This document shows, one piece after another, positions 47,693 through 56,246 of a stretch of 64,000 nt of DNA. The DNA is from CAIWHR01 sp963846855. Lineage in GTDB: Bacteria; Pseudomonadota; Gammaproteobacteria; Burkholderiales; Casimicrobiaceae. Location of the stretch: assembly GCA_963846855.1 (NCBI GenBank), contig CAWJXK010000003.1, positions 124,001-188,000 of the forward strand, given 5' to 3'. Every line of letters starts with the position of its first letter. Positions within the stretch are counted from its first letter, which is position 1. The notes beneath the pieces are model-generated. The model made no database searches, was not told the origin of the DNA, and saw nothing but the letters and a program-made list of their open reading frames with translations. The position numbers and the translations under genes were made by a program.

Positions 47693-48425
47693 CAGCGCCG
47701 ACGGCTCCGCGCCGATCCTCGCGCTGCACAAGCTCGAGGTCGCCTATGGCGGCATCCAGGCGATCAAGGGAATCGACCTCACGATCGGCCACGGCGAGCT
47801 CGTCTGCCTCATCGGGGCGAACGGCGCCGGCAAGACGACCACGCTGAAGGGCATCTCCGGCCTGCAGCCGGTGAAGAGCGGCACGATCCACTACAAGGGC
47901 GAGAGCATCGCGGGAAGGCCTCCGTTCGAGCTCGTGCGCCGCGGGCTTGCGATGGTGCCCGAAGGCCGCGGCGTGTTCGGCGCTCTGACCGTCGACGAGA
48001 ATCTGGCGATGGGCGCCTACGTGCGCAGCGACAAGGCCGAGATCCGGCGCGAGATCGAGCGCGCGTTCGAGCTCTTTCCGCGGCTCAAGGAGCGCCGTGG
48101 CCAGACCGCGGGAACGCTTTCCGGCGGCGAGCAGCAGATGCTGGCCATCTCGCGCGCGCTGATGTCCAAGCCGACGCTGCTGCTGCTCGACGAGCCGTCG
48201 ATGGGGCTCGCGCCGCTGATGGTGCAGAAGGTGTTCGAGACCGTGATGACCGTGTCGCGCGAGGGCGTGACCATCCTGCTCGTCGAGCAGAACGCGCGGC
48301 TCGCGCTGGAGGTCTCGGACCGGGGCTACGTGATGGAGTCGGGCGTCATCACTCTGTCGGGCGATGCGAAGTCGCTGCTGCACGACCCCGCCGTGCGCGC
48401 CGCCTACCTCGGCGAATCCGAGTAG
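47688..48425 (+). CDS. livF: Branched-chain amino acid ABC transporter ATP-binding protein LivF
   Basis: Second ATPase subunit. The 245 residues have Walker A GANGAGKT (43-50), the Q-loop/MVPEGRGVFG segment, the signature TLSGGEQQMLAISRAL, Walker B LLLLDEPSMGLAP and the switch region LLVEQNARLAL. It is the last gene of the liv cluster. A weak hairpin (GGCGCC/GGCGCC, 48425-48444, then TTT) follows before the next gene. Confidence 0.94.
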   Translation: MSSADGSAPILALHKLEVAYGGIQAIKGIDLTIGHGELVCLIGANGAGKTTTLKGISGLQPVKSGTIHYKGESIAGRPPFELVRRGLAMVPEGRGVFGALTVDENLAMGAYVRSDKAEIRREIERAFELFPRLKERRGQTAGTLSGGEQQMLAISRALMSKPTLLLLDEPSMGLAPLMVQKVFETVMTVSREGVTILLVEQNARLALEVSDRGYVMESGVITLSGDAKSLLHDPAVRAAYLGESE

Positions 48426-48457
48426 GCGCCGCGCTTCCGGCGCCTTTCGTCCCGGCA

Positions 48458-49198
48458 ATGAGCGACACGCCGCCCGAGGCCGTCCCGCCCCAATCATCCG
48501 TCGCGCATCTTTCGCCCCGCGCGGTTCCCGCGGGCCATGCGCTCCTCTGGTACGAGGATGCGCTGCGCCTGTTCAAGCGTGCCCCGGGCACCTGGATCGC
48601 GCTCGCGTTCATCACGGTCGCGACGGAGTTCCTGCTGAGATCGATCCCGGTCGGGGGTGCGATGCTGAGCGAGCTCATCACGCCGGTGATTGCCTGCGGC
48701 CTCGTCTACGCCGCGGCTGCGACCGACCGCGGCGAGGCGCCCTCGCTCTGGTTTGCGGTCGCCGCGCTTCGCATCTCCGCGGGCGCGGTCACAGCCGTCA
48801 TCGCCTGCAGCGTGATCCCGTCGCTGCTGCAGGCCCTGTTCGCGTGGTGGCTCGCAGGCGTCAACATGTTCGGCGCGGAGGCTTCGGTCGCGGAGTTGGC
48901 GCCAGTCACGCTGATGGGGATCTATGCGATCGGAATCCTGGTCGCGCTTCCGTTCACGTTCGTGCCGTTTCACGTGCTGCTCGAGGGCGTCCCGCCCGGC
49001 GCCGCATTCGCGGCGAGCTGGAAAGGCTTCGCCGGCAATGCGCTCCCGCTGCTCGCCTACGCGGCGGCGTCGCTCGTGCTGCTCGCATTCTGCATGCTGA
49101 CGATGGGCCTCGGTCTGATGCTGGCGCTGCCGCTCTGGGCCGCGTCGGGCTACGCCGCGTGGAAGGAAGTGTTCTGCGTGCGCGCCACCACCGACTGA
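48458..49198 (+). CDS. BPSS1780-like integral membrane protein, function unknown
   Basis: A 246-residue protein with about five to six hydrophobic segments. The N-terminal region PRAVPAGHALLWYEDALRLFKRAPGTWIAL matches the pattern of the betaproteobacterial BPSS1780 membrane family (VPAG...W...LF...P..W). The start is ATG at 48458, 32 bp after livF. No enzymatic motif is visible. The gene may be read from the liv operon, but the weak hairpin between them leaves this open. Its 3' end faces acyP. Confidence 0.75.
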   Translation: MSDTPPEAVPPQSSVAHLSPRAVPAGHALLWYEDALRLFKRAPGTWIALAFITVATEFLLRSIPVGGAMLSELITPVIACGLVYAAAATDRGEAPSLWFAVAALRISAGAVTAVIACSVIPSLLQALFAWWLAGVNMFGAEASVAELAPVTLMGIYAIGILVALPFTFVPFHVLLEGVPPGAAFAASWKGFAGNALPLLAYAAASLVLLAFCMLTMGLGLMLALPLWAASGYAAWKEVFCVRATTD

Positions 49199-49208
49199 CC
49201 GGCGAGGC

Positions 49209-49484
49209 CTACGCGGTCGGCCTCAGCGTGAAGCCTGCGACCTGCTCCAGCTCCGATTCGACGACCTCGACGCCGGTGACCTGCGCCGCCGGAGGACCGC
49301 GCCGGCACCAGTCGATGATCGCCGCCACCGCATCCGCATCCCCTTGCACGAGAGCCTCGACCGTCCCGTCGCGACGATTGCGCACCCAGCCCGAAACGCG
49401 ATGCCGCTCCGCGGCGTCCTGCGCGGCGTAGCGATAGCCGACTCCCTGCACGCGGCCTCTCACGACGAGCCGCCGCGCGATCAT
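49209..49484 (-). CDS. acyP: Acylphosphatase
   Basis: Small cytoplasmic enzyme that hydrolyses carboxyl-phosphate bonds. The 91 residues show the family signature GRVQGVGYR with catalytic Arg18 and GWVRNRRDGTVEA with catalytic Asn36. The start overlaps the upstream NUDIX gene stop by four bases (ATGA), so they are coupled. The length is standard. Confidence 0.93.
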   Translation of the reverse strand: MIARRLVVRGRVQGVGYRYAAQDAAERHRVSGWVRNRRDGTVEALVQGDADAVAAIIDWCRRGPPAAQVTGVEVVESELEQVAGFTLRPTA

Positions 49485-50047
49485 CGCGTCGTCGCGCGCC
49501 GCCGCGCGAAGAGCAACAGCGCCACGACCGTCTTGGCATCGGTGATCTCGCCGCGGTCGAGTGCCGCCAGCATTTCGTCGGCTCCGAGCACCACGACCTC
49601 GAGAAACTCGCCCGCGTCGAGCTTCGCGCCGACGTGCGTCAATCCCTCGGCGAGGAAGATCTCGATCCTTTCATTCGTGTAGGAGATGAGCGTGTGGATC
49701 GTCGCGAGTTGCGTCCACGTCGTCGCGGTGTAGCCCGCCTCCTCGATCAGCTCGCGCTGCGCCGTCGCGAGGCCGGTCTCCCCGGGATCGAGCTTTCCGG
49801 CGGGGAATTCGATGAACACGCGGTCGAGCGGATAGCGATATTGGCGCACGACGACGAGGCGTCCGTCCGGCAGCACCGGCACCATCAGCACCGCACCCGG
49901 GTGGACGACGTGCTCGCGCGTCGCGAGCGTGCCGTCGGGCAGGCGCACCGTATCGCGGCGGACGTGGAGCAGCTTGCCGTCGAAAACAGGCTCGGACGAC
50001 ACGCGCGTCTCGATCAGATGCGAGTCGTCGCGCTTCGGCGTACTCAT
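49481..50047 (-). CDS. NUDIX hydrolase, ADP-ribose pyrophosphatase type
   Basis: A 188-residue NUDIX enzyme. The ATG at 50047 (MSTPKRDDSHLIETRVSS) overlaps the hemF stop as TGATG; the longer open frame into hemF is rejected. The NUDIX box is complete: G84-x5-E90-x7-R98-E-L-x-E102-E103-x-G105. VVRQYRYPLDRVFIEFPAG before it is typical of ADP-sugar pyrophosphatases (NudF-like). Coupling to hemF upstream and acyP downstream suggests one transcript. The substrate class is inferred from family resemblance. Confidence 0.88.
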   Translation of the reverse strand: MSTPKRDDSHLIETRVSSEPVFDGKLLHVRRDTVRLPDGTLATREHVVHPGAVLMVPVLPDGRLVVVRQYRYPLDRVFIEFPAGKLDPGETGLATAQRELIEEAGYTATTWTQLATIHTLISYTNERIEIFLAEGLTHVGAKLDAGEFLEVVVLGADEMLAALDRGEITDAKTVVALLLFARRRATTR

Positions 50048-51069
50048 CAAGTCCAATCCTTGGCGACGAGGAAATCGGTGTAGAGGCGCGCCTCCGGCGA
50101 GCCCGGCTCGGGCCGCCAGTCGTAGCGCCACTTCACCACTGGCGGCAGCGACATGAGGATCGCTTCGGTGCGGCCGTTCGACTGCAATCCGAACAGCGTG
50201 CCCCGATCCCACACGAGGTTGAACTCGACGTAGCGTCCGCGCCGATAGGCCTGGAAATCGCGCTCGCGCTCGCCGTAGGACGCGTCCTTGCGCCGTTCCA
50301 CGATCGGCGCGTAGGCCGGGAGGAAATGGTCGCCCACGCTCCTCATCAGCGCGAAGCAGCGCTCGAACCCGCCGTCGTTGAGATCGTCGAAGAAAATTCC
50401 GCCTATGCCGCGAGGCTCGTTGCGGTGCTTCAGGAAGAAATACTCGTCGCACCATTTCTTGTATTTCGCGTGCACGCCATCGCCGAAGGGCGTCAACGCG
50501 TCGCGGCAGGCGCCGTGAAAATGTGCGGCGTCCTCGGCAAATCCATAATACGGCGTCAGGTCCATCCCGCCGCCGAACCACCAGACGTCTGCCGCCGATT
50601 CCGGGGCCATGGCTTTGTCAGCGCCTTCACCGGCGCCTCGCCGTACCTCAACGTACTGTCTCGACGCCGGCTCGGCGCTTTCGCGCCCTGACCCCGGACT
50701 CGACGGCATCCGCCCATCGCCCACCGGCGCGTGCGCGACGAACATCCGTACGTTGAGGTGCACGGTGGGCGCGTATGGATTGCGCGGGTGCAGCACGAGC
50801 GAAACGCCCTGTGCTTCCCACGCCCTTCCCTCGATTCCCGGGTGCGCCGCCGTCGCCGCCGGGGGCAAGCAGGCGCCGGTGACGGCCGAGAAATTGACGC
50901 CGCCGCGCTCGAACACGTTGCCGTCCTCGATGATCCGAGCGATGCCGCCGCCACCCTCGGCGCGCGTCCATGCGTCGCGGCGGAACGGCTTGCCGTCGAT
51001 CGCTTCGAGCCGCGCGACGATGCGTTCCTGCAGTTCGACGAAATAGGTTCGGGCGGCGCTGGTGTTCAT
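50047..51069 (-). CDS. hemF: Oxygen-dependent coproporphyrinogen III oxidase with an internal insertion
   Basis: Cytoplasmic haem-pathway enzyme making protoporphyrinogen IX from coproporphyrinogen III with O2. The family core is intact: GGGIARIIEDGNVFERGGVNFS (about 40-61), SLVLHPRNPYAPTVHLNVRMF, WWFGGGMDLTPYYG (163-176), and the conserved C-terminal RRGRYVEFNLVWDRGT. The 340 residues exceed the usual ~300. Between VAHAP (111-115) and VWWFGGG (162 on), where related proteins have fewer than ten residues, there are about 45. Most of this extra stretch (about 125-157) is encoded by a palindromic DNA element. Since the insert is in frame and lies in a surface loop region, the enzyme may still work. 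Confidence 0.93.
   Translation of the reverse strand: MNTSAARTYFVELQERIVARLEAIDGKPFRRDAWTRAEGGGGIARIIEDGNVFERGGVNFSAVTGACLPPAATAAHPGIEGRAWEAQGVSLVLHPRNPYAPTVHLNVRMFVAHAPVGDGRMPSSPGSGRESAEPASRQYVEVRRGAGEGADKAMAPESAADVWWFGGGMDLTPYYGFAEDAAHFHGACRDALTPFGDGVHAKYKKWCDEYFFLKHRNEPRGIGGIFFDDLNDGGFERCFALMRSVGDHFLPAYAPIVERRKDASYGERERDFQAYRRGRYVEFNLVWDRGTLFGLQSNGRTEAILMSLPPVVKWRYDWRPEPGSPEARLYTDFLVAKDWT
50601..50697 (-). repeat. Nested palindromic element inside hemF
   Basis: About 97 bp of nested inverted repeats: CCGGGG/CCCCGG at the ends (50601-50606, 50692-50697); GTCAG/CTGAC (50617-50621, 50688-50692); CCGGCG/CGCCGG (50630-50635, 50665-50670); and GTAC/GTAC near the centre (50643-50646, 50653-50656). 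Imperfect pairing joins these arms. It coincides with the extra loop in HemF. In addition, ACCTCAACGTAC from its centre recurs inverted in the adjoining hemF coding sequence near 50748-50759. Confidence 0.65.
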
Positions 51070-51162
51070 CGCGATCCGTTGGACGACAAGGGCTCCGGGA
51101 CGCGAATTGTCCCGCGTGCGATCAGTGGCCGCAATGGCCGCGGCGGCGGCGCGCGACCGAGG

Positions 51163-52452
51163 TCAGGCCCCGCGCGGCGCGAGCGCACGATGACCGATGT
51201 CGCCGCGGAATTGCATGCCATCAAAGCGGATCTCGCCGATCGCCGCGTAGGCTGCGCGCTGCGCCTGTCGCACCGAATCGCCGAGCGCGGTCACGCAGAG
51301 CACGCGACCGCCGCTGACGACGATGCGCTCGCCCTCCTGCGCCGTGCCCGCGTGGAACACCTTGCAATCCGGATGCGTCGCCTCGGTGATTCGCGCGAGG
51401 CCTTCGATCGCGTCGCCTTTGCGCGGGTGGTCGGGATAGCCGTGCGCCGCCAACACCACGCCGAGCGCCGTACGCCGGTCCCATTCGGCCTCGACCTCAT
51501 CGAGCCGCGCGTCGCAGGCAGCCAGCGCCAGTTCCACGAGATCGGATTTGAGCCGGACCATGATCGGCTGCGTCTCCGGATCGCCGAGGCGGCAGTTGAA
51601 TTCGAGCACCCTGGGCGTGCCCGTCGCGTCGATCATCACGCCCGCGTACAGGAATCCCGTGTACGGGATGCCGTCGGCCGCCATCCCGGCGACGGTCGGC
51701 AGGATCACTTCGCGCATGATCCGCGCGTGCAGCATCGGTGTGACGACCGGCGCCGGCGAATACGCGCCCATGCCACCCGTGTTGGGCCCTTCGTCGTCGT
51801 CGCGCAGGCGTTTGTGGTCCTGCGACGAGGCGAGGGCCAGAACGTTGCGCCCGTCGACCATCACGATGAAGCTCGCTTCCTCGCCCGCAAGGAAATCCTC
51901 GACGACGACGCGCGCGCCAGCCTCGCCCATCGAGTTGCCGACGAGCATCGCGTCGATCGCGGCCTGCGCCTCGGCCACGCTCGCCGCGACGACCACACCC
52001 TTGCCGGCGGCAAGCCCATCCGCCTTGACGACGATCGGCGCGCCGCGCTCGGCGACGTAGGCCTGCGCCGCGGCCGCCTCGGTGAATGTCCGGTGCTGCG
52101 CGGTGGGGATGCCGTGCCGCGCCATGAACGCCTTCGCGTAGTCCTTCGAGCTCTCGAGCTGCGCGGCGGCCCGGGTCGGCCCGAAGATGCGCAGCCCCGC
52201 GGCGCGAAATGCGTCGACCACACCCGCGGCGAGCGGACCTTCGGGCCCGACGATCGTCAGCGCGATCGACTCAGCCGCCGCGAATTCGACCAGCTTCGCG
52301 ACATCGGTGATGGAAACGTTGGTCAGCGAGGGCTCGAGCGCGGTGCCCGCATTGCCAGGCGCGACGAAGACTTTGCCGACCCGCTGCGACTGCGCGAGCT
52401 TCCAGGCGATCGCGTGCTCGCGGCCGCCGCCACCGACAACGAGGACATTCAA
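51163..52452 (-). CDS. purD: Phosphoribosylamine-glycine ligase
   Basis: GAR synthetase, second step of purine synthesis: ATP-dependent joining of phosphoribosylamine and glycine in the cytoplasm. The 429 residues start MNVLVVGGGGREHAIAWKL. Typical ATP-grasp features include KADGLAAGKGVVVA, EDFLAGEEASFIVMVDG and the metal-binding EFNCRLGDPETQ. It lies between pagP and hemF, 16 bp after pagP. purH lies two genes upstream, so purine synthesis genes are interrupted here by pagP. Confidence 0.96.
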   Translation of the reverse strand: MNVLVVGGGGREHAIAWKLAQSQRVGKVFVAPGNAGTALEPSLTNVSITDVAKLVEFAAAESIALTIVGPEGPLAAGVVDAFRAAGLRIFGPTRAAAQLESSKDYAKAFMARHGIPTAQHRTFTEAAAAQAYVAERGAPIVVKADGLAAGKGVVVAASVAEAQAAIDAMLVGNSMGEAGARVVVEDFLAGEEASFIVMVDGRNVLALASSQDHKRLRDDDEGPNTGGMGAYSPAPVVTPMLHARIMREVILPTVAGMAADGIPYTGFLYAGVMIDATGTPRVLEFNCRLGDPETQPIMVRLKSDLVELALAACDARLDEVEAEWDRRTALGVVLAAHGYPDHPRKGDAIEGLARITEATHPDCKVFHAGTAQEGERIVVSGGRVLCVTALGDSVRQAQRAAYAAIGEIRFDGMQFRGDIGHRALAPRGA

Positions 52453-52467
52453 CTGGGGAACCCGTCT

Positions 52468-53046
52468 TCAATCGATTCCGATCGAGCCGAAGATGTACAG
52501 GATGCTGCCGTGGTTGATCCCGCCGTTCAGGGTCGGGATGAACGTCGTGATCAGCGTCGCCTTCTGGTAGCGCAGCGAGAAGAGCGGAAGGATGGCGGGG
52601 AAAGGGATGCCGTTGGCGATATCCGGCCGCTGCACCAGCATCACCGTGTAGCCAAGCCCCGGCTGCACGCTGTCGCGCTCGCGCCAGAAGTAGTTCCAGC
52701 CGTAGCCGATCTGGTATTCCGGCTCGCTGTGCGAATCGTTGAAGACGAGGAAGAAGACGTTCTCGGTGACGTGGTCGTCGCTCTCGCGGGTGCGCGACCA
52801 GCCCCCGCCCCAGGCATTCTGGTTTTCCTGCGCGCGCGCTTCGGGCGTCCAGGTCGCCGGAATGTGCCAGGCAAATCCCGAGACGATGATCTCGTTCCTG
52901 CCGTCGCTGTAGGTGTCGACGACGTGGCGGCACGCCATGTTGACCCAATCCCACATGTCGTCGCACGCCGCCGCCGCAGGAAGCGCGGCGAGCGGTCCCA
53001 GCATGCCGGCCGCGGCCAGCTGAATCACCCGATGACGTATGCGCAT
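52468..53046 (-). CDS. pagP: Lipid A palmitoyltransferase PagP-like
   Basis: Outer-membrane beta-barrel enzyme that moves palmitate from phospholipid to lipid A, linked in other bacteria to resistance to cationic peptides. The 192 residues have a Sec signal peptide (cleavage near AAA, about 27). The catalytic triad fits PagP: His61 in FAWHIPATW and Asp104-Ser105 in FNDSHSEP, with exactly the His-Asp spacing (43) of the E. coli enzyme (H33, D76, S77). WGGG (79-82), GYGWNYFWR and the aromatic C-terminal strand are also PagP-like. It lies between purH (12 bp upstream) and purD. Confidence 0.85.
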   Translation of the reverse strand: MRIRHRVIQLAAAGMLGPLAALPAAAACDDMWDWVNMACRHVVDTYSDGRNEIIVSGFAWHIPATWTPEARAQENQNAWGGGWSRTRESDDHVTENVFFLVFNDSHSEPEYQIGYGWNYFWRERDSVQPGLGYTVMLVQRPDIANGIPFPAILPLFSLRYQKATLITTFIPTLNGGINHGSILYIFGSIGID

Positions 53047-53058
53047 TCGTTCCGCCGC

Positions 53059-54627
53059 TCAGTGTCGAAAGTGCCGTGTGCCCGTGAAGACCATCGCGAT
53101 GCCGCGCTCGTCGGCGGCGGCGATCACCTCGTCGTCGCGAACGCTGCCCCCCGGCTGGATCACGGCGACGGCGCCGTTGTCGGCGACCACGTCGAGGCCA
53201 TCGCGGAACGGAAAGAACGCGTCGGACGCGGCGACCGACCCGGCGAGCGACAGGTTCGCGCTCTTCGCCTTCATCGCCGCGATCCGGGTCGAGTCGACAC
53301 GGCTCATCTGTCCCGCTCCCACGCCGAGGGTCTGGCCGTCGCGACAGAACACGATCGCGTTGGACTTCACGAATCGTGCGACCCGCCAGGCGAACAGCAG
53401 GTCCGTGAGCTCGGAGGGCGCCGGCGACTTGCGCGTCACCACCTTGAGCGCGTCCGTGCTGACGCCGTCGGTGTCGGCGGTCTGCACCAGCAGGCCGCCG
53501 CCGACTCGCTTGAAGTCGAGCTGGGGAGGCGGCGGCGCCGACGGCAGCGCGATTTCGAGCACGCGCACGTTCTTCTTCTGCGCGATGGCGGCGAGCGCAT
53601 CCTTGGTGTACGCCGGCGCGATCAGCACTTCCAGGAATTGCGCGGCGACCGCCTCGACCGTCGCGGCGTTCACCGCGCAGTTGAACGCGATGATGCCGCC
53701 GAACGCCGAGACGGGATCCGTGGCGAGCGCCTTACGGTATGCCGCGAGCGGTCCGTCGGCGACGGCCACCCCGCAGGGATTCGCGTGCTTGACGATCACG
53801 CACGCCGGCCCGTCGAACGCCTTCGCGCATTCCCATGCCGCGTCGCTGTCGCCGATGTTGTTGTAGGAGAGCTCCTTGCCCTGCAGCTGCCGGTAGGTGG
53901 CGATCGTTCCGGCAGCGGGTTCGACATCGCGGTAGAACGCCGCCGCCTGATGTGGGTTCTCGCCGTAGCGCAGATCCTGCACCTTGGCCACCTGCAGGTT
54001 GAACGCGTCGGGGAAGGCAGCGGCGGCGCCATCCGCGCTGCGCGCGGTGAGCCAGTTCGAAATGGCGCCGTCGTAGGACGCCGTGTGGGTGAACGCCTTT
54101 CGCGCGAGCGAGAAGCGGGTGGCGGTCGACAACGCCTTGCCGGTCGCGAGCTCGGCGAGGAGCGCCGGGTAATCGGCCGGGTCGACGACGACGCCGACGT
54201 GCTGCCAGTTCTTCGCCGCGGCGCGCACGAGCGTCGGGCCGCCGATGTCGATGTTCTCGATCGCGTCGTCCAGCGTGCACCCGGGCCGGGCCACCGTCGC
54301 CCGGAAGGGATAGAGGTTGACGACGACGAGGTCAATCGGCGGGATCGAATGCTTTTCCAGCGCCGCGACGTGCGCCGGCACGTCGCGACGTGCAAGGATG
54401 CCGCCGTGAACCTTCGGATGCAGCGTCTTCACCCGCCCGTCCAGCATTTCGGGAAATCCGGTGTAGTCGCCGACCTCGGTCACCGGCAATCCGGCGTCGG
54501 CGAGCGCCTTCGCGGTGCCTCCCGTCGACAGCAACCGGATGCCGAGGCGCGCGAGACCGCGGGCGAATTCGACGACACCCGTCTTGTCGGACACGGACAA
54601 CAGCGCCTGCGTGCAAGGATGGGGCAT
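53059..54627 (-). CDS. purH: Bifunctional AICAR formyltransferase / IMP cyclohydrolase
   Basis: Last two steps of IMP synthesis in the cytoplasm. The start at ATG 54627 (MPHPCTQALLSVSDKTGVVEFARGL) gives 522 residues; the open frame extends 20 codons further without family similarity. The N-terminal MGS-like cyclohydrolase domain (SVSDKTG, STGGTAKAL, KTLHPKVHGGILA) is followed by the formyltransferase domain (about 200 on) with KHANPCGVA holding the catalytic Lys-His. It follows fis by about 120 bp on the same strand. Confidence 0.96.
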   Translation of the reverse strand: MPHPCTQALLSVSDKTGVVEFARGLARLGIRLLSTGGTAKALADAGLPVTEVGDYTGFPEMLDGRVKTLHPKVHGGILARRDVPAHVAALEKHSIPPIDLVVVNLYPFRATVARPGCTLDDAIENIDIGGPTLVRAAAKNWQHVGVVVDPADYPALLAELATGKALSTATRFSLARKAFTHTASYDGAISNWLTARSADGAAAAFPDAFNLQVAKVQDLRYGENPHQAAAFYRDVEPAAGTIATYRQLQGKELSYNNIGDSDAAWECAKAFDGPACVIVKHANPCGVAVADGPLAAYRKALATDPVSAFGGIIAFNCAVNAATVEAVAAQFLEVLIAPAYTKDALAAIAQKKNVRVLEIALPSAPPPPQLDFKRVGGGLLVQTADTDGVSTDALKVVTRKSPAPSELTDLLFAWRVARFVKSNAIVFCRDGQTLGVGAGQMSRVDSTRIAAMKAKSANLSLAGSVAASDAFFPFRDGLDVVADNGAVAVIQPGGSVRDDEVIAAADERGIAMVFTGTRHFRH

Positions 54628-54744
54628 CGACGTCGGGAAGGCTCGGGAAGATCTAATCGTGGCGGCCGGGCGCGGCCGCGCGAGCACGAGCGCACGGTTC
54701 CGGGCCCGGATGCGGGCAGGCGCAAACGGGCACGGGTCCGGCCT

Positions 54745-54999
54745 TCAGCGAATGTCGTACTTGGAAAGCTTGGTGCGCAGCGTATTCCGGTTCATGCCGA
54801 GCATGTCGGCCGCCTGCGTCTGGTTGCCGCCCACGCGCTCCATCACCGACGCGATGAGCGATCGCTCGACGTTGCCGATCACCATGTCGTAGATGCCGTG
54901 CGGCGGCTCGCCGTCGAGCTTGCGGAAGTATTCGTCGAGCGATTTCTCGACGACCTTGCCGATTTCGTTGTTGCCGTTGATGCGAAGTGTCTTTCTCAC
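54745..54999 (-). CDS. fis: DNA-binding protein Fis
   Basis: Nucleoid-associated global regulator and DNA-bending dimer. Starting at GTG 54999 (MRKTLRINGNNEIGKVVEKSL), which overlaps the dusB stop as GTGA, the protein has 84 residues, the shorter size normal in betaproteobacteria. The C-terminal helix-turn-helix reads NQTQAADMLGMNRNTLRTKL. An upstream ATG extending into dusB is rejected. The dusB-fis operon is a conserved pairing. Confidence 0.95.
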   Translation of the reverse strand: MRKTLRINGNNEIGKVVEKSLDEYFRKLDGEPPHGIYDMVIGNVERSLIASVMERVGGNQTQAADMLGMNRNTLRTKLSKYDIR

Positions 55000-56075
55000 G
55001 CGGCCAGGGCCTCCCCGCCCCGAAGCGATGCCTCGATGTCCCGGCCGAACGAATGCCGCGCGTCCACGACCGTCGCCGCCTGCGGGCGATAGTCGAGGCG
55101 CTCCGAGCATCCGGCCAGCGCGTCAAAGAAATCCTGTACCGCGGAAAGCTGCGCCGCCGCCGTCTCCGTCATGTTGACCGCATGGCGGAACGCGTCGGCC
55201 CCGGCGAGATCGCGGGTGTACCAGTGCAAATGCTTGCGCGCGATGCGCACGCCCGCCGCCTCGCCATGGAACGCGTAGTGGTCGTCGAGATGGCGGAGAA
55301 TCTCCGCGCGCGCCTCGGCGACCGTCGGCGGTGCGAGAAGCTCGCCGTGGTCGAGGTAGTGGCGGATCTCGAGGAAGATCCACGGCCGACCCTGCGCGGC
55401 GCGGCCGATCATCAGCGCGTCGGCGCCGGTGTAGTCGAGCACCTGCCGGGCCTGCTGCGGCGAGCCGATGTCGCCGTTCGCGATGACGGGAATGCCCACG
55501 GCGGCCTTGACCGCGCGGATCGTGTCGTACTCGACCGGGCCGACGAAGGCGCAGGCCCGCGTCCGTCCGTGCACCGCCAGCGCGGCGATGCCGGCGTCCT
55601 CGGCGATGCGCGCGATGCGCAACGCGTTGCGCTGCCGCGGGTCGGTGCCGGTGCGGATCTTGAGCGTCACCGGCACGTCGACTGCGCGCACGACCGCGGA
55701 CACGATCGCCGCGACCAGCGCCTCGTTCGCGAGGAGCGCGGAGCCGGCGGCGGCGTTGCAGACCTTCTTCGCCGGGCAGCCCATGTTGATGTCGATGATC
55801 TGCGCGCCGCGACCGACGTTGTAGCGCGCCGCCTCGGCCAGCATGGCCGGATCCGCGCCGGCGATCTGCACTGCGATTGGCTCGACCTCGCCGCGATGGT
55901 CGATGCGGCGCTGCGATTTTTCTGTGGCCCACAGCCGCGGGTTCGACGCCACCATTTCCGACACCGCGTAACCCGCGCCCATCCGCTTCGCCAGCTGGCG
56001 GAACGGCCGGTCGGTCACGCCGGCCATCGGCGCCACCACGAGATTGTTGGCAATGGTAAGAGGACCGATACGCAC
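54996..56075 (-). CDS. dusB: tRNA-dihydrouridine synthase B
   Basis: FMN-dependent reduction of uridine to dihydrouridine in the tRNA D-loop. The 359 residues form a TIM barrel starting IGPLTIANNLVVAPMAGVTDRPFR, with the catalytic cysteine in NMGCPAKKV, phosphate-binding VHGRTR and the FMN motif VIANGDIGSP. ADALMIGRAAQGRPWIF follows. The C-terminal helical domain ends near RLDYRPQAATVVDARHSF; it is a little longer than E. coli DusB. It is coupled to fis. Confidence 0.95.
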   Translation of the reverse strand: MRIGPLTIANNLVVAPMAGVTDRPFRQLAKRMGAGYAVSEMVASNPRLWATEKSQRRIDHRGEVEPIAVQIAGADPAMLAEAARYNVGRGAQIIDINMGCPAKKVCNAAAGSALLANEALVAAIVSAVVRAVDVPVTLKIRTGTDPRQRNALRIARIAEDAGIAALAVHGRTRACAFVGPVEYDTIRAVKAAVGIPVIANGDIGSPQQARQVLDYTGADALMIGRAAQGRPWIFLEIRHYLDHGELLAPPTVAEARAEILRHLDDHYAFHGEAAGVRIARKHLHWYTRDLAGADAFRHAVNMTETAAAQLSAVQDFFDALAGCSERLDYRPQAATVVDARHSFGRDIEASLRGGEALAA

Positions 56076-56246
56076 GGCTGGTCGATCAGATTTCGCGGCT
56101 GGGGGAAAACGAACAGGGAGTCAAATTATAACCGCTCTGGCGCGGAAGAGAGCAATGCTTGCGCTCGTCGAACGCACGCGCCGACGCGTCGATCGCGATG
56201 GCACGAATCTTGGATGGACGGCGCCGGACCGGACGGCGTGCGGACG

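Noticed and set aside
48425..48447. Intrinsic terminator after livF
   Set aside because: The stem is only six base pairs with an 8-base loop and three T, too weak to list as a terminator.
50731..55092. A 1453-codon open frame on the plus strand
   Set aside because: It lies antisense to hemF, purD, pagP, purH, fis and dusB, all clear family members. Its product is Arg/His/Asp-rich with no domain, as expected of an antisense frame in GC-rich coding DNA.
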